From the NCBI GenBank assembly GCA_039621445.1, contig CP154956.1:55273419-55337418 (forward strand): a stretch of DNA of 64,000 nt. The letters are read 5' to 3'. Both the position numbers and the translations under genes were made by a program. This document shows, piece by piece, positions 11,401-23,300 of this stretch (its first letter is position 1; every line of letters begins with the position of its first letter). Source of the stretch: Euglena gracilis. Its lineage: Eukaryota > Euglenida > Euglenophyceae > Euglenales. The notes beneath the pieces are model-generated. The model did not search any database. It was not told the origin of the DNA and saw only the letters and a program-made list of their open reading frames with translations.

Positions 11401-14400
11401 TAGTCCCAGAGGGAATGCGAAGGGAAAAGAATCGTCCTCACAATGCCCTGTGTATTACATGAGAAGGGTGCTGGAACCAGAACGCTTGTTTTCACCAATA
11501 AATTGCCCAGCTGCCAAAACCGTTGTTCTATCTTGAAACTCGCAACTTATTCATTTTTATTTTTGTTCATTTTCTTCTCATCTTATTTTTTTAAAAAATT
11601 TTGAAGCCAAGTGAATGAATTCCGTTTCCAGTGCGGCAAGCAACAAAATACTTGGGGGCCGCGGAGACCGCATCCGAAGCCAGGGCGGCATCGTCCTGGA
11701 CCAGCGCCGCTTCCTGGCCGACCAAGACAACGCAGTGCCAATGTGCCCACGGCCCGTCACTCCAACCCTTTCGTTTCCCTCGGCGCCAAGCGGTCACACC
11801 AACGCGAGCCTTCACACAACAAGAGGCGCGGGCAGAGGGCCCACACCACAAAGCAGTCGGCACCGCCGGCGCCGCGGTCCAACCCGTCCCGCCCACGCCG
11901 GGGGATGGCCCCAGCCCCTCAGCCCCTGTCGCTCCCACCCAGAGCCACTGCCGAGGCTCAACCCGTCAATCAAAGAGTGCTCACCATCCCTGTTCAGCCC
12001 CGGGCGTGGGGGGCATTGGTCGGTGGTGAGAAATCTCCAGCAGAGGGTCTTTTACTGGAAGATGGACATTCCTGTGTGAAACCACAACGGTGATGTTCCG
12101 TCAGGGTGGGTCCAGCTCCAACTTGGGGGGGGGGTCGACCCCCGCCCACTGCCCATATTCCCGAAGAGCCCGGGTTCTGGGGAAAGAGCGGCCTCTCTCT
12201 CACTCTTCTTTCCTTTTCCTTTTTGGTCATCTATTTCCCTCAACGGCAGGCGATTCGGCATCGGGTGCCAACGTCTGCACTTCCAGCAACATGCAATTTC
12301 TCACCACCACAGGGGGAAGGGGGGGAAGGGGGTTACTTCCGCCGTGACAAAAAACCAGTCAGTCGCCACTTTGGGAGAGGGGTCGGCCAAACTGGGATCC
12401 ATGGGCAGATTGCCCACAATGTGAAAAAAATGGACTGAAAAAAATTCTCTGGTACCTTCGGCACCGGATCACTTTGGGGTCGGCAAAAAAGCCAGTCAGT
12501 CACCCCCCAGGTGGGCCAGTGACGGAATGAGTGTGTGCCCAGGGAGCTAAGCCACGGCGACTCAGCACATTTTGCAGTGCCCACAAGTGCCAAGCGCAAA
12601 GGACTGCACAGAGCGGTCTTGGATGTGCTTCAGGTACACCCTTCGGCCCTGAGCGGGGGAGGGTAGGGATAGATGGGGAGCCTTGACGGGTCGGCCACCT
12701 CCCGACACAGGGGGGGGGGGGTCGGACCCCCCTCCTACCTCGAAACTGAGGGGGGGGCCAGAAAATTTTCGGGTTTATGGATGGGCAAAGGGCTGGAAAT
12801 CGGGCCAAAACCCCCTGATTTTTCTTTGAGAAAATCAATCCAAAAATGCTCATCTTTTGAAATTTTTGAACATTTTTTTCTGTGGAAAACACCGAAACGT
12901 CAAAAGAAAATGGGCAATATGTCAAAAGAAAAGAAAAAAAGTGCTTTTTTTGCACATTTTACAGCGCCGGACAAAAATTTTTCACCATTTTTGGAACCTT
13001 TCAAGGAGGGGGATGAGAGTCCGGACTCCCCTCCCAACATCTAGGGGGGTCCGCATCCCCCCACCCACCACCTTACCCAGGGGGTCAAGAACCCCCCTAA
13101 ACCTACCTCAAAAACCGAAGGGCTTCCCATCTATTCCTGGGGGAGGGTTGCTCTCTGCCCTGTGGCCTTAAGTCTGACCATCAACCCAAACCTCGATGAG
13201 TGAAAAGTAGGCGGTCTAATTCGCACTTAGCTCACAAAAGTCAACTTGCCTTGTGCAATCTCGCAATCTGGGACCCATTCCGGGATTTTGGCTTTTGGGG
13301 TCCCTGGGGGGGGGGAGCTTGGGGGACCCACTTTCGGGAGGGTCAACTTTGGGTCCAAAAAATGTTTGGCAGAAAAGCGCCGAAAGTTGAGGAAAACCCC
13401 ACCTCAAACCCACTCAGCCTGACCCCTACCTTCCCAGGGGGAGGGAGGGCTCGCCGGGACCCACCCACCCACCCCACCCCCCCCCCCCCCCCGGGTCACG
13501 AAACGTTTTGGGGCCCCATTTTTGGATGAAAACACGTGCCTCAAAACCCACGAAACCCGATATCGAGCGCGAAGGGAATTTGAAAGCTCCAATTCAAATT
13601 GCGAGAAGTCTGAAAGTACAGCCTTTCACTCCACGAACTTTGTGCTCTTACACATTCTACCACCTGGAAGCTGATTGACAAGTTCACAGTTCCGAAGAGG
13701 ATCCACCTGGTGATGACTGCTGCCAGAATGTCGGCACTTTGGGATGAAAATTATGGGTTCAGGGGTGTCCGGAAATAAATCACCCTTTCATCGCCCACTG
13801 GAGGGCTGTAATTTGAATCGCAAATCAAGAGCATACAACCCTGGCCAGAAAAACAACTGAATGCAGGGCTCTGTGAACACCTGGAACTCACTCTGAAAAA
13901 GGGGGTTGAACGGAGGCATTTCTCAACGACTGGAAACAGCCTCGGACATAAGGGTGACGTAGCTGGTGTGTTAATTCACACACCAGAACAAGTGCTCTTT
14001 TGTGCAGCGTTTCAAGGCACATGAATGCGACGAAGGAGTTGCGGCTCCTTTTCTGTCAGGCTGTAAATTCCTGTCCAACGGCTGATGGACAGATGTATAC
14101 CAGGGTTCAAAATGCGTTTCAGGGGAACTTGGCGGATGGCACCCAATCATATGCATCCATTTCTGATAAGCAAATTCACACCAGGAAATGGTCCCAGTGA
14201 GGATAAAGCAGCTGTGTTACTTGCGCAATCGCGCTAGCAAAATCTAAAAAGTTACTAGTTTGTGAGGTTTTCCCCAGTTTTAAAAAACAACAACAAGGGC
14301 GGCCTTTTTCACGAGTCTGCAGGCACCAAGGAGAAAAAGTGGTCTGAAAGCCCACCCCTCATCCCTTTTGGTGTTTTTCGCGTGTTTTTTCCCATGCTTG

Positions 14401-15350
14401 GGCTGCAAGAAATTGTCCATGTCGATCGGCAAAAAAAATGCCACCAGGTGGGGGAAAAAATGAAAAGGGGGGGTTAGGCATCTCCCAGGGGTCAAAAACA
14501 ACCGGCGTCAGTCGAAAACACAAAAAAGGGGGGTGAATCTCGATTGGGGGAGAATTGTTTCAGAATTGGCGCAATTGTGAGAAGAAATTCTAAAAAGCTC
14601 AAATGCGAAGGAGACCGCCCAAGTGAAACAGGGGCAGAGTCCTGGACCAAAGCAACCACAGCAAAAAAAAAATAGTTTATTACAACAATTCCTTTCAGTG
14701 CATGCAAAAAAAAATGCAAGCCCGCTGCAGGTCACATTTGACACGCACAGGACACATTTGAAATGCCCCGTCTGACGATGTGCATGAATGGGGGCCGCTT
14801 GCGACTGCACCCAACCCCACACAGCTGTATTCTGGGGCCCCAAAAAGATGGGGATGGGTCGGCGGTTGGGTCCAGGCTTCTTTTTAAGACCCCGGGGGGG
14901 TCCCCCCCACCCACCCAGCCCGACACGGGACCCCCCCCCCCAGGAATTGGCCGTCTAAGGCCATTTCCTGAAAAAAATGCTTCGCGCCGAAACCCATACC
15001 CAGGCCTCCGGCCCAGGACCCCCCCCCCCGAGGGTCTGGCCACGGACCCACCAACCCACCCCCTCCCCCCCTGGGCTCCCCCCGGGGGGGGGGGGGGGTC
15101 TTCTGACTTAAAAAGAAGCCTGGTGGGTTCATGGTGGGTGTGTCTGGCAGACCCGGGGTTTCCCTAATTTGCTAAAAAAAAAAAAGACCATAATGACCAT
15201 AATAAAGCCATGACCCCCCCCTCCACAGGATGGATGGCTGGAGGGGAGTCTGACCTCGAATTCATCCTCATGGTCCACTAGCTGCCAGCCAAATGTGCCG
15301 TGACGCTGCCAGAACTGCACGCACAGCGCATTGAACTCGTCGACCGTCAT
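8450..15350 (-). CDS. ATG10: ATG10, E2-like enzyme of the ATG12-ATG5 conjugation system
   Basis: ATG10 is a cytosolic E2-like enzyme that receives ATG12 from ATG7 on a cysteine thioester and passes it to ATG5 in autophagosome formation. Supported exons on the minus strand are 15350-15255 (ATG, 32 codons, MTVDEFNALCVQFWQRHG), 11034-10926 (EVHVVYSVPFSVPALYFLAW), 9715-9659 (DGRLLSLEDIYCSV), 9040-8877 (ITPQEHPILEKPFY, then the catalytic HPCRT) and 8587-8450 (GPVVGIHLD, stop). All phases join, giving 188 codons including the stop. An optional exon near 11713-11669 (EAALVQDDAALASD) would add 15 codons in frame. The motifs HVxYS, YFxAW, DGRxLSLxDI, ITxQEHP, HPC and GPVVG are family landmarks in the right order, and the length is close to animal and plant ATG10. 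The 9040 acceptor lies in a 71-bp tandem duplication. A TG-rich microsatellite fills the last intron. Confidence 0.9.
8617..8745. repeat. TG/CA-rich microsatellite in the last ATG10 intron
   Basis: Imperfect (TG)n with TTG and TCTC interruptions turns into CACA-rich sequence at its right end. It begins about 30 nt from the acceptor of the last ATG10 exon (8587). Cys/Val-rich or His/Thr-rich frames across it are artefacts. Confidence 0.85.
8942..9083. repeat. ATG10: 71-bp exact tandem duplication
   Basis: Units 8942-9012 and 9013-9083 are identical over 71 bp (AGAACGGCTTCTCC... to ...TTTCGCAAAGC). Each carries, on the minus strand, a pyrimidine tract, CTCCTCAG and the codons for EHPILEKPF. 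As 71 is not a multiple of 3, the two copies are read in different frames. Only the left copy is in frame with the ATG10 catalytic cysteine, and the right copy supplies an upstream splice acceptor. Confidence 0.95.
12664..13139. mobile_element. hAT-type MITE with perfect 8-bp target duplication
   Basis: A 476-bp element lies in the first ATG10 intron. The left end (T/C)AGGGATAGATGGGGAGCC mirrors the right end GGCTTCCCATCTATTCCTG. The flanks carry the identical 8-mer GGGGAGGG at 12656-12663 and 13140-13147. The interior holds paired G and C runs around GGTCGGACCCCCC and an A/T-rich block. It shares its termini and its first ~430 bp with the element at 41675-44595. There is no transposase; it would be moved in trans. 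Confidence 0.85.
13290..13530. repeat. dispersed repeat, copy 1 of 2
   Basis: This stretch is closely similar to 19340-19556. Both contain GGGAGCTTGGGGGAC, ATGTTTGGCAGAAAAGCGCC, CCCCACCTCAAACCCACTCA and a C run followed by GGGTCACGAAA. It looks like a partial or diverged copy of the MITE at 19279-19574. False reading frames shared by both copies come from this repeat. Confidence 0.75.
13531..14872. other. ATG10 intron sequence without recognised gene
   Basis: Moderate AT content with only short frames. Nothing recognised beyond scattered homopolymer runs. Confidence 0.4.
14873..15122. mobile_element. hAT-type MITE, CAGGCTTC family
   Basis: A 250-bp element has termini CAGGCTTCTTTTTAAG and CTTAAAAAGAAGCCTG, which are perfect inverses over 16 bp. 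The flanking 8-mers GTTGGGTC (14865-14872) and GTGGGTTC (15123-15130) match at 6 of 8 positions, consistent with an aged target duplication. The interior is runs of G and C. It lies in ATG10 intron 1, 130 nt from the first exon, and shares ends with the element at 25174-25441. Confidence 0.8.
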
Positions 15351-17354
15351 GACGCCCGAATTGAGGCATATGCCACGTGGGCTCGACCCAGGCCTTGAGA
15401 AATCGGCAGCAAGCAGCTCTGGGGGGAAAGAGACAAAAACAAAAAGAACTATTCCCAAACTTCCCAGCACCACAAGGCCACCTCCATTCTGTCATCCCCC
15501 AGAATCGCCATCCGTCCACATAAGAGATGCATCCTCACTTTTTCGAAACAAATCACTTTATGGACATGCAATTTCTATTCCGGAGTGCATGGACTTGAAC
15601 CTGACTGAGAAAAGACTGGGATGCGAGGAGGAAGAGGGGCAAAATCAGACTCTGGTTTGATGGAGGCCATTTTCTGAAGTTGCCTAATCTGTGGCTAGTC
15701 TGCAGCTTACCCCCCAAGGTGTTACTCACAAAAGAACCATTTTCTGATTGTTAATTATGTTGCACTTTTACAAATCGAGAGTTCCTTTCTTGTCTGACCT
15801 TCCCCTAAGAGCACAAATATTCAAGCCGTCCAAAAAAAATGCACACCCAAACTTCCTTTTCTTCTGATCACGGCCCATCGTCTTTCCCCAGGACCATGTA
15901 TCCTGCATCTTCACGGTCCAGGCAACGTTCTTCTTCAAAAATGACACTGCAAAGCTACGGGGGTCGGAGGTGCGTCAGGGAGGGGCTTGCGAGGAAACAC
16001 GACCCTCGTCAATGAGAGAGTCGGCGGTCAGAGGTGGTGTGGTCTGGCCAGACCTTGGCTTGGCTTCTCTCCCGCCAAACTGGGGGGGGGGGGTCCCGGC
16101 CAGGGTTGAAGGATACCGGGGTCAAGCAACCCAGAGGATCCCCCACAGCAACGACAGGTACGATAAGAGCCACAGTCTGACGGGGGGCAGCCGGGTCTCG
16201 CCGGTCTCGCGGGAGGACGCCATCCAACGGGTCACCCTGGGTCAACGCGGGAGAGGCGCGCAGCAGCCGGCGGGTTCAGGTTTAAACCAAATGTCTGCGC
16301 CACAGACGGATGATGCAGAAAACAATCAGCCGAATAAGGGGATTAGGGAATGAAGGGGAGGTTGGAGGACGTTTCCATTGGGGACCCTGTTCCCGACGCA
16401 TAGCCCCCCCCCATAATTTTAACAAACAGCGGAAACAGCAACCCTATGGGCTATGATTCGTTCGGGGGGAACTTTATTGGCCCTGGGGAAATGTGCTTTT
16501 GAGGGACCCCGCAGTGCCCACCCAGGTAGCTGAGGGGAGGTCTGTGGTCGGTTGGGGCATTGCCCCAGCGTCTGGAAAATGCATTGTGGGGTCGTGCACG
16601 ACCGTGTGCTTGTGAGTATGGGGGTTTCTGCGAACCTGCGGGGGCTCGCTTCAGGCACATCCATGTGTGGAGAGCGTCAGCTGGCTGAACCATTTCGGAC
16701 CAAAATGTGAAAAAAGGGATTCATTTGCATTTGGGGTTCTTCAAGTTCCGATCCCCGGTGGCAAGGCTGTGCGGATGGGAATCTGGTTGGGACGGAAACC
16801 TCACAGCTGCTGTGGGGGGGGGGGGGGGGGGACGGTCTGGTGGGCACCTCACGAAGGGGAGCGAACCTCCTATTTCTTCGCATGGCAATGCATTTCCTTT
16901 AAATCCAAAAATCAGCCCGAAAGGCTCCCCCAGCCCAGGTTGAGGGGCCCCTTGGAAAGGGGGAAGGGCCCTGGATGTTATAATTCGGGGGAGGGAGCAG
17001 GGAGAGGGGGTTTATTGCCCTGTTCAATGCACATCGCACTGCGTGTCATTCTCCTCCCAAAAATACCCTTGCCAGCTGCTGGGAGCCAAATGCCAGACAG
17101 AACGTGCATCGTTCGACTATTGTACAACGTGGTGCCGCCAGGCTGTGGTCACTCTGCGAAGGACGACAGGGTGAACAGGGGAGGGAAGGGGCGTCGGATG
17201 TGGCGAGGCCGGGGAACCATACGTGGTAGCCCACGGAGTCAGTCGGACAATATATAGCCGGGCCAGGGCAACGCGGGGACGACCCTGAGGGGATCTCAGC
17301 CAGGCTGAGCGCTGGCATCCGAGCCACACACCGTTGCGTTGATCGTCCGACCCG
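15351..17354. other. intergenic spacer, TBCE to ATG10
   Basis: This stretch separates the TBCE stop codon from the ATG10 start codon on the same strand and should contain the TBCE 3' end and the ATG10 promoter. I see no convincing exon. Noted are poly-G runs (16081-16092, 16816-16831) and no obvious TATA box or terminator. Confidence 0.5.
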
Positions 17355-20300
17355 TCACGCCATCGGCTTCATCCGCCGCGCGGGGGGCTTTGCAAGCTGC
17401 TTCAGCCGCTCCGGCGTGCGCGGCCCCTTCGCGACCCGCTTCTGCTTCAGGAAGACATGGATCTCGTCGCCGTCCAGGATGCGCCACGAGTAGAGCCGCC
17501 GCTCCATGTGGCTCAGTTGGCAGAAGTCGTACGGGGACTTGTGGAACACCTCCAGCTCCCTGGCGTCCCGCTGCAGGAGCTGTGCAACCTATCAGGCACA
17601 CAGTAAATACACAGAAGCAGGGTCCCTGGTTGCAAATCATGGGAAACAGTATAAATAGACAAGGCAGATGCGTAGACGAGGCAGACGTGTGTAAAGATGA
17701 GGCAGGTATGCAAATGCATGAAAAAATGTATGCTGTGTGTGTGCGTGTGCGTGTGTGTGTGTGTGTGTTGTGTGTGTGTGTGTGTGTGTGTGCGAATGTG
17801 CGTGTGTCTTTGTGTGTGCCATATGCTTTGTGGATTCAGGTATGCAAGCAGGTACGTCATCAAATGGAGTGGCATGAGTGAAAGGAACCGGCTGTGTCTG
17901 AAAAAAAAAAATGAAGCTGTGCAATGGGGGAGGGGCAATGGACCTGCAGGAGGAACTCCCACAGTGCCAGGCCGACGTCCAGCTGGAAGTCCTTGACCGG
18001 CTTCTCCTCAAACACCAGCCGGACCGCGGACGCCTCGGGCCCCAGGGAGACGTCCGCCAGCGGCCACAGCGGACTCTGACGTCGCCCCTGCAGGAAGGAG
18101 AGGGGTGAGCCCAACCTTCCTGGTCCGTGGGCCGCAGGGGCGTTGGGTGCGTCCGAGCCCGGGCTGCACGTGCCTGACTCGCCGTACGTCCTTCCCCTCC
18201 GCTCGTTTACCCGCCGATCGTTTAACGCCGTATGTGTGTTGTAGATCGAAGTCGAAAGTTGTTGTGGATTTGCGGAGCGGTGGCTTATCCGCGGTGGCTG
18301 GTGGCTGGGTCGCCTGGGAGTAGTACCGCACCAGGAACCGCTCCGCCCGCTCCCGCTCCTCCCGCGTCACGGGGCTGGCGGCAGGGCGGCCCGCACCGTG
18401 CGATGGCATGAGGGACGGGCCTGCCCTGGGGGCGGTTGAGCTTCTCCACGGTGGGCAGGCGGGCGATGAGCAGTTTGCGGCGGTCGGCCTCCGGGAGGCC
18501 CTCGAACAGCGGGAGGTCGGGATGGGGCCGCCCTGTCCAGCGCCTGGCAGCCAAGCACAAAGTGCCCCCCCCCGGGCAACAGTGATTCTCCAGAGCGCCA
18601 AATGGAGCAGTGTGTCGTGCACCGGCGCCGCCGCCAGCAGGGAAGGGAGGGGCCCGGCGAAGCAGCTGAACTCCGTCAGGCCGGGGAGGCGGTTGAACTG
18701 GTCGATGGCCACCCAGTCCCGGAGGGCGGTGTCGTCCACGGACACGTGCTGCAGCGACGGCGATAAGGCAGCGTCCCTCTCAGGGGCTGGCAGGTAGGCA
18801 CGCACAACGGCTGCGGTGGCTATTCACAAAAAGCCATCCGACCACCTCACCTCGGCCGCAACAACCCATTAGGTGGGACTATACAGTTTTTGACGACCCA
18901 CAGAGGGTTGGGTCACCCACCCCACTGGGGGCCAGCCGTTCTGGAATCCAAAAGTGCAAAAACGGCCAAAAAAATTTCAGTGCTTTTGGCATCGGGTCAC
19001 TTTTGTGGGGTTTTGCCAACCCCCCCGGGGGGGGGGGGGGGTCAGCAAAAAAACAACAACCAGTCACTCTGAAAGAAAAAAAAACAATCACCCCAGGGTA
19101 GGCGAAAGACTAAGTGGTTGTATGCGATGCCGAATGCTGAACCCACTCGAAACAGCCCCCAATCTCCATTACCTCCGACGCAGGCCCTGGCCATCCCACG
19201 ACTGCATGTCCACTGTGCAGAGGGGGTTGCTGCACAGCAACAGCATCCGCAGCTTCTGCCAGGGAAGACCCTGGCGGGCGGAGGATTTTTTTGGACCTGG
19301 GGGAGAGGGTGTTTGGACCCACCCACCCACCCATTCACCCACCCCTTCCCTGGGGGGGGAGCTTGGGGGACCGCACCCACTTTAGGGGGGGAGGGGTCAA
19401 TGTTGGGTCGAAATAATGTTTGGCAGAAAAGCGCCGAAAATTGAGGGAAACCCCACCTCAAACCCACTCAGCCTGACCCCCACCTCCCCAGGGAGAGGGG
19501 GGGCTCGGCCGGGACCCCCCCACCCCCCCCACCCTCCCCCCCCCCCCGGGTCACGAAAATTAAAGAAATCTCTGCTGGGGGTGACTCTGGACCCTGTACC
19601 AGACTGCAATAGCCAGGAACCATTGTCAGAGGAAACGTGGTCTGTTATGTCCATGGGCAGATGAGAAATGCGTCGAGAAAGATCGCATCAGTGAAAAAAC
19701 AGATCTTTCAACGTTCCACCTCTTTCCAATGTCTCTGTTCCTGCTCCCAAGGTCAATGTGAACAAGGGACACACATTGGGTGGCCCGGAGGGTCGTCCCT
19801 GCCCGAGGCAGGGCACAGGCGCCGCGCAGGGCCTCCCAGTCGGCCAACCGGTTCGAGGAGAGGTTGAGGGCGGTGAGGCGGCAGTCGGGGGGCAGCTGCA
19901 CGTCCGCCAGGCCGTTGGCGACGAGGTGGAGCTGCCGGCAGGGACCCGGTGAGGCGCATCCCTGTCCCCCCCCCCTGGACCCTGCGATGGGGAAACACCG
20001 GCGCCAGAGCCAGAGCGTAGCGGGGACGGGGGTGGGGGTGGGGGGGGCTCTTGGTCACGCGGAATTTCTGGGGCAACCAGGCAACGGGTTTTCTGAAGGA
20101 CGGGGGGGTCCCATGCAGGGGATTTCTTAAGGACCCCCCCCGGGGGGGTCCAGCCTCCGGCTGGCAAAAAGGCTGCTGGCTGGATTTGAGCTGGCTGGCT
20201 GGAACCCCCCCCCCGGGGGGGGGGGGTGGGGGGGGTCCGGGGCTGGAGGGGGCTGGGCTGGGCTGGGTCGGTGAAAATCAAATTTTTCTAAAAAAAATTT

Positions 20301-23300
20301 GCCATTTTCGACAACATGGTTGATGGATTGGAGCTAGATTAAGGCTGGGGGGCTGTGATGGAGGAAGCTGTGTGAGTGGAAAAAATGCAGGATAGGTGAC
20401 CTGGGCAGCCAGTTTGGCTGGCCGGTCTGCGGCCGGCTGGCCCGGCCTCCGGCCGGGCTGGACCCAACTTTATTTCACTCGACCCCGGGGGGGGGGGGGC
20501 TCCCAGCCCGAATTTGGGCTGCTGGCTGGATTTGAGCTGGCTGGCTGGCTGGACCCCCCCCCCCGGGGGGTAGGGTACCCTCTGGCTTAAGAAATCCCCT
20601 GGTCCCATGGGCCGGCTGGAAACAGGTGCTGGCCGGGAAGAGGTTGTGGCTGGACCTCCCCCACTAGGGGGTGGGGGGTCCAGGGGCTGGACCCGGCGGG
20701 TACATCAAAAAAAATGCCCAAAAACCCAAATCCAGCCGGGTTGCCATTTTTCATTAAAAATCAGGAGGTGAAACCCCAAAAACCACCCAAAGATGCCATT
20801 TATTGGCCATTTTTTACCCTTGTTCCAAAATTTTTGGTCCAGCCCGGCTTCGCCAGGCTGACCCAAACTTTATTTCAGCAGACCCCCCCTGGGAGGGTTC
20901 GCAGCCCAGCTGGGTGGTGCTGGCTGGAAAAAAAGATACTGACTGGCTGGAACCCCTGGTCCCCTCCAGCTTAAGAAAACCCGTGAACCAGGCAGTAGCA
21001 TCAGAATGCAACGTTTTATTTTAGGGAGTGTGTTGGACACACACACACACACACACACACACACTCGCACTCACACTCACACTCACACTCACACTCTCAC
21101 TCTCACTCACTCACTCATACGCACACAAATACTGGGCTACGTCTCAGAAAACAGCCGACAGGCCCCTGTCCCTTCCACTGCTGGCAGCGCTGCCAACACG
21201 TGTGCGACACTGGGCCAGTCGACTGCAGGTCTCTCCAGTACTCCCACTTGGGAACCGCCACCTTGAAATAAGGTCTTTCAGGATCCCATACACGGACCAA
21301 TCCCCCAGATGCTGTGCCACGTTTTTCGCTCGTCAACCGCCTCCCCCAAGGACAAGGGATCAGCCCCCAACCAGACCGACCTCCGTGATGGCGTGGCTGT
21401 ATGGGGTCACTTCCTTCGAACCCAAAAGAGGAAGCCTGGACGACTTGAGTCTCGTTCAGGATGAGAGTTTGAATGGCCGCGCCTCCCGTCGTCTTGGCAC
21501 CAGAAGAGCAGGACCCTGCGATGAGGAGTCAGTGATGGGGGGTTGGTATGGGAGTTCCTGGTAGTTCCATGGCACAGAGCCCGAGGGAGGCACCACTACC
21601 CCCCCTTGTGCATAACAAGCAATGTTCCAGGGATGCGGCTTTGGCTCAAGGGGGGGGGGGGCAGAACGATACGGTTTGTCAACAGAATGGACAGCAATGG
21701 CAAATAACCCTTTGTGATGCCATTTTGGTGGTGTTTGGACCAAATATTGCCGATTAAACTTCTGGGATTCCCATTAAGCCCTGCCAGAGCCCTGCCCCTC
21801 GCCGGGTAATAGCATCCAAAACTTTTCGAAATCTTCCGAAGTCCCGTAGGACCCAAAATAGCACCCAAAACCCCCTTTGGGGTCATTTTTTGAACTTTCT
21901 CATGAAATTCAACATTTTTGGAGGCCAGACGATCCAGAAAAATAGATTTTTTTTGTAATTTGTTGTCAGAGATTGCAATTTTCAGGTCAAAATCCGGGTC
22001 GTCGGCCTGAAATTCGGGGGGGGTATTAACCCGGTCCCCGAATTCGGACCCGGAGGGGGGTATTATTGGGGGGGGGGGATTATTTGAGGATTATTTGGGG
22101 GGAGGGTTCACTCCTGGAAAGCCTGACCAGGGAGGAATTCACCAAGGGGGCGAAGTACAAGAGGGGGGTGAGCCCATCCCGTCCACCCAGAAAAGAAAAA
22201 ACTCCAGGTCAGAGGAGGGACCATGGACCATCCCGTGCATGCACCATGGACATGGATGGTTATAACCCAACCTCGCCTGCCCCGCCACTGACCGCCCTCA
22301 CCCTCACCTCATAGCACCTGCAAGCCAACTCCACCAGCAACTGTCAGAAAGCATTTCTAAAATTTACCCCCCCCCCCAAGGTCAGGTCACCATCACTTCC
22401 CATACTACAAATCCATACATCATTTCCTTTCTTCTCTTACCAACTTGCAGAATTATGGGTCACCAGTATCCACCTTTCATGAAGACCATGCAAGCCCCCC
22501 AAAAAATAACACCCCGCCAACCCCCCCCCCCAAAACCCTCTCTGGGGGTCTTGAAATTTCACCCAAATATAAAAACCCTCCAGGGAAACGCTGACAGGCG
22601 CCGCATGAGCGGTGCGAGAAAAAAATCCAAATAATTTCATCATTTTGTGACAGTGTCAGGGCATGAAATTGAAACGTTTTTTGGGGGCCAAAAAGATTGG
22701 TCCACTGACTTTGCAGGGGGCAAAGTTATTGGGGGTGGTTTTTTTCCCCCCAACCCCCGCCCCCGGGGGGGGGGGGGGGGGGTCGAAAATGCCCTACCCC
22801 CCTCCCTGCCTGCCCACAGCACCAAATAAAGCTCTTCCTTAAAAAGAAGCCTGACAATAAACCTCTTGAAAACATGAGAACATCCTTCTCAGAGCAGAAC
22901 AGGGCTAAAAGATTGTGTGCACCTGATGTCAGCTCTGCTTTTGCTGTGAGTGTTTTGTCTTCCCTCTGGGAATCCTCTGCTTCACTTCTGATATGCCGAA
23001 AACTTTTTTCCCCAATTGAACGTTAACTGGGGACCAAAAAAAAAACGGCAGAATTATCGACAGAAATGTCATACATACCTTTATGCTTGCCACTCATAAT
23101 GTGGTTCAAACTGAAATTGATGCTTTTCACCAAATGGAAACGGGTGTTGGTAGGTAATAAAATAAAGCAAACATACTTTCCACTGCGCTTTATATACTGG
23201 ATTATTACAATTTTTTTCCTGCCCCTGAACATAACCTACGTCTTGCCTTGCAACCAAAAGCAAGGTCAAAAGCAAATTCCTTGTCCTCTTCCTTGTCGAA

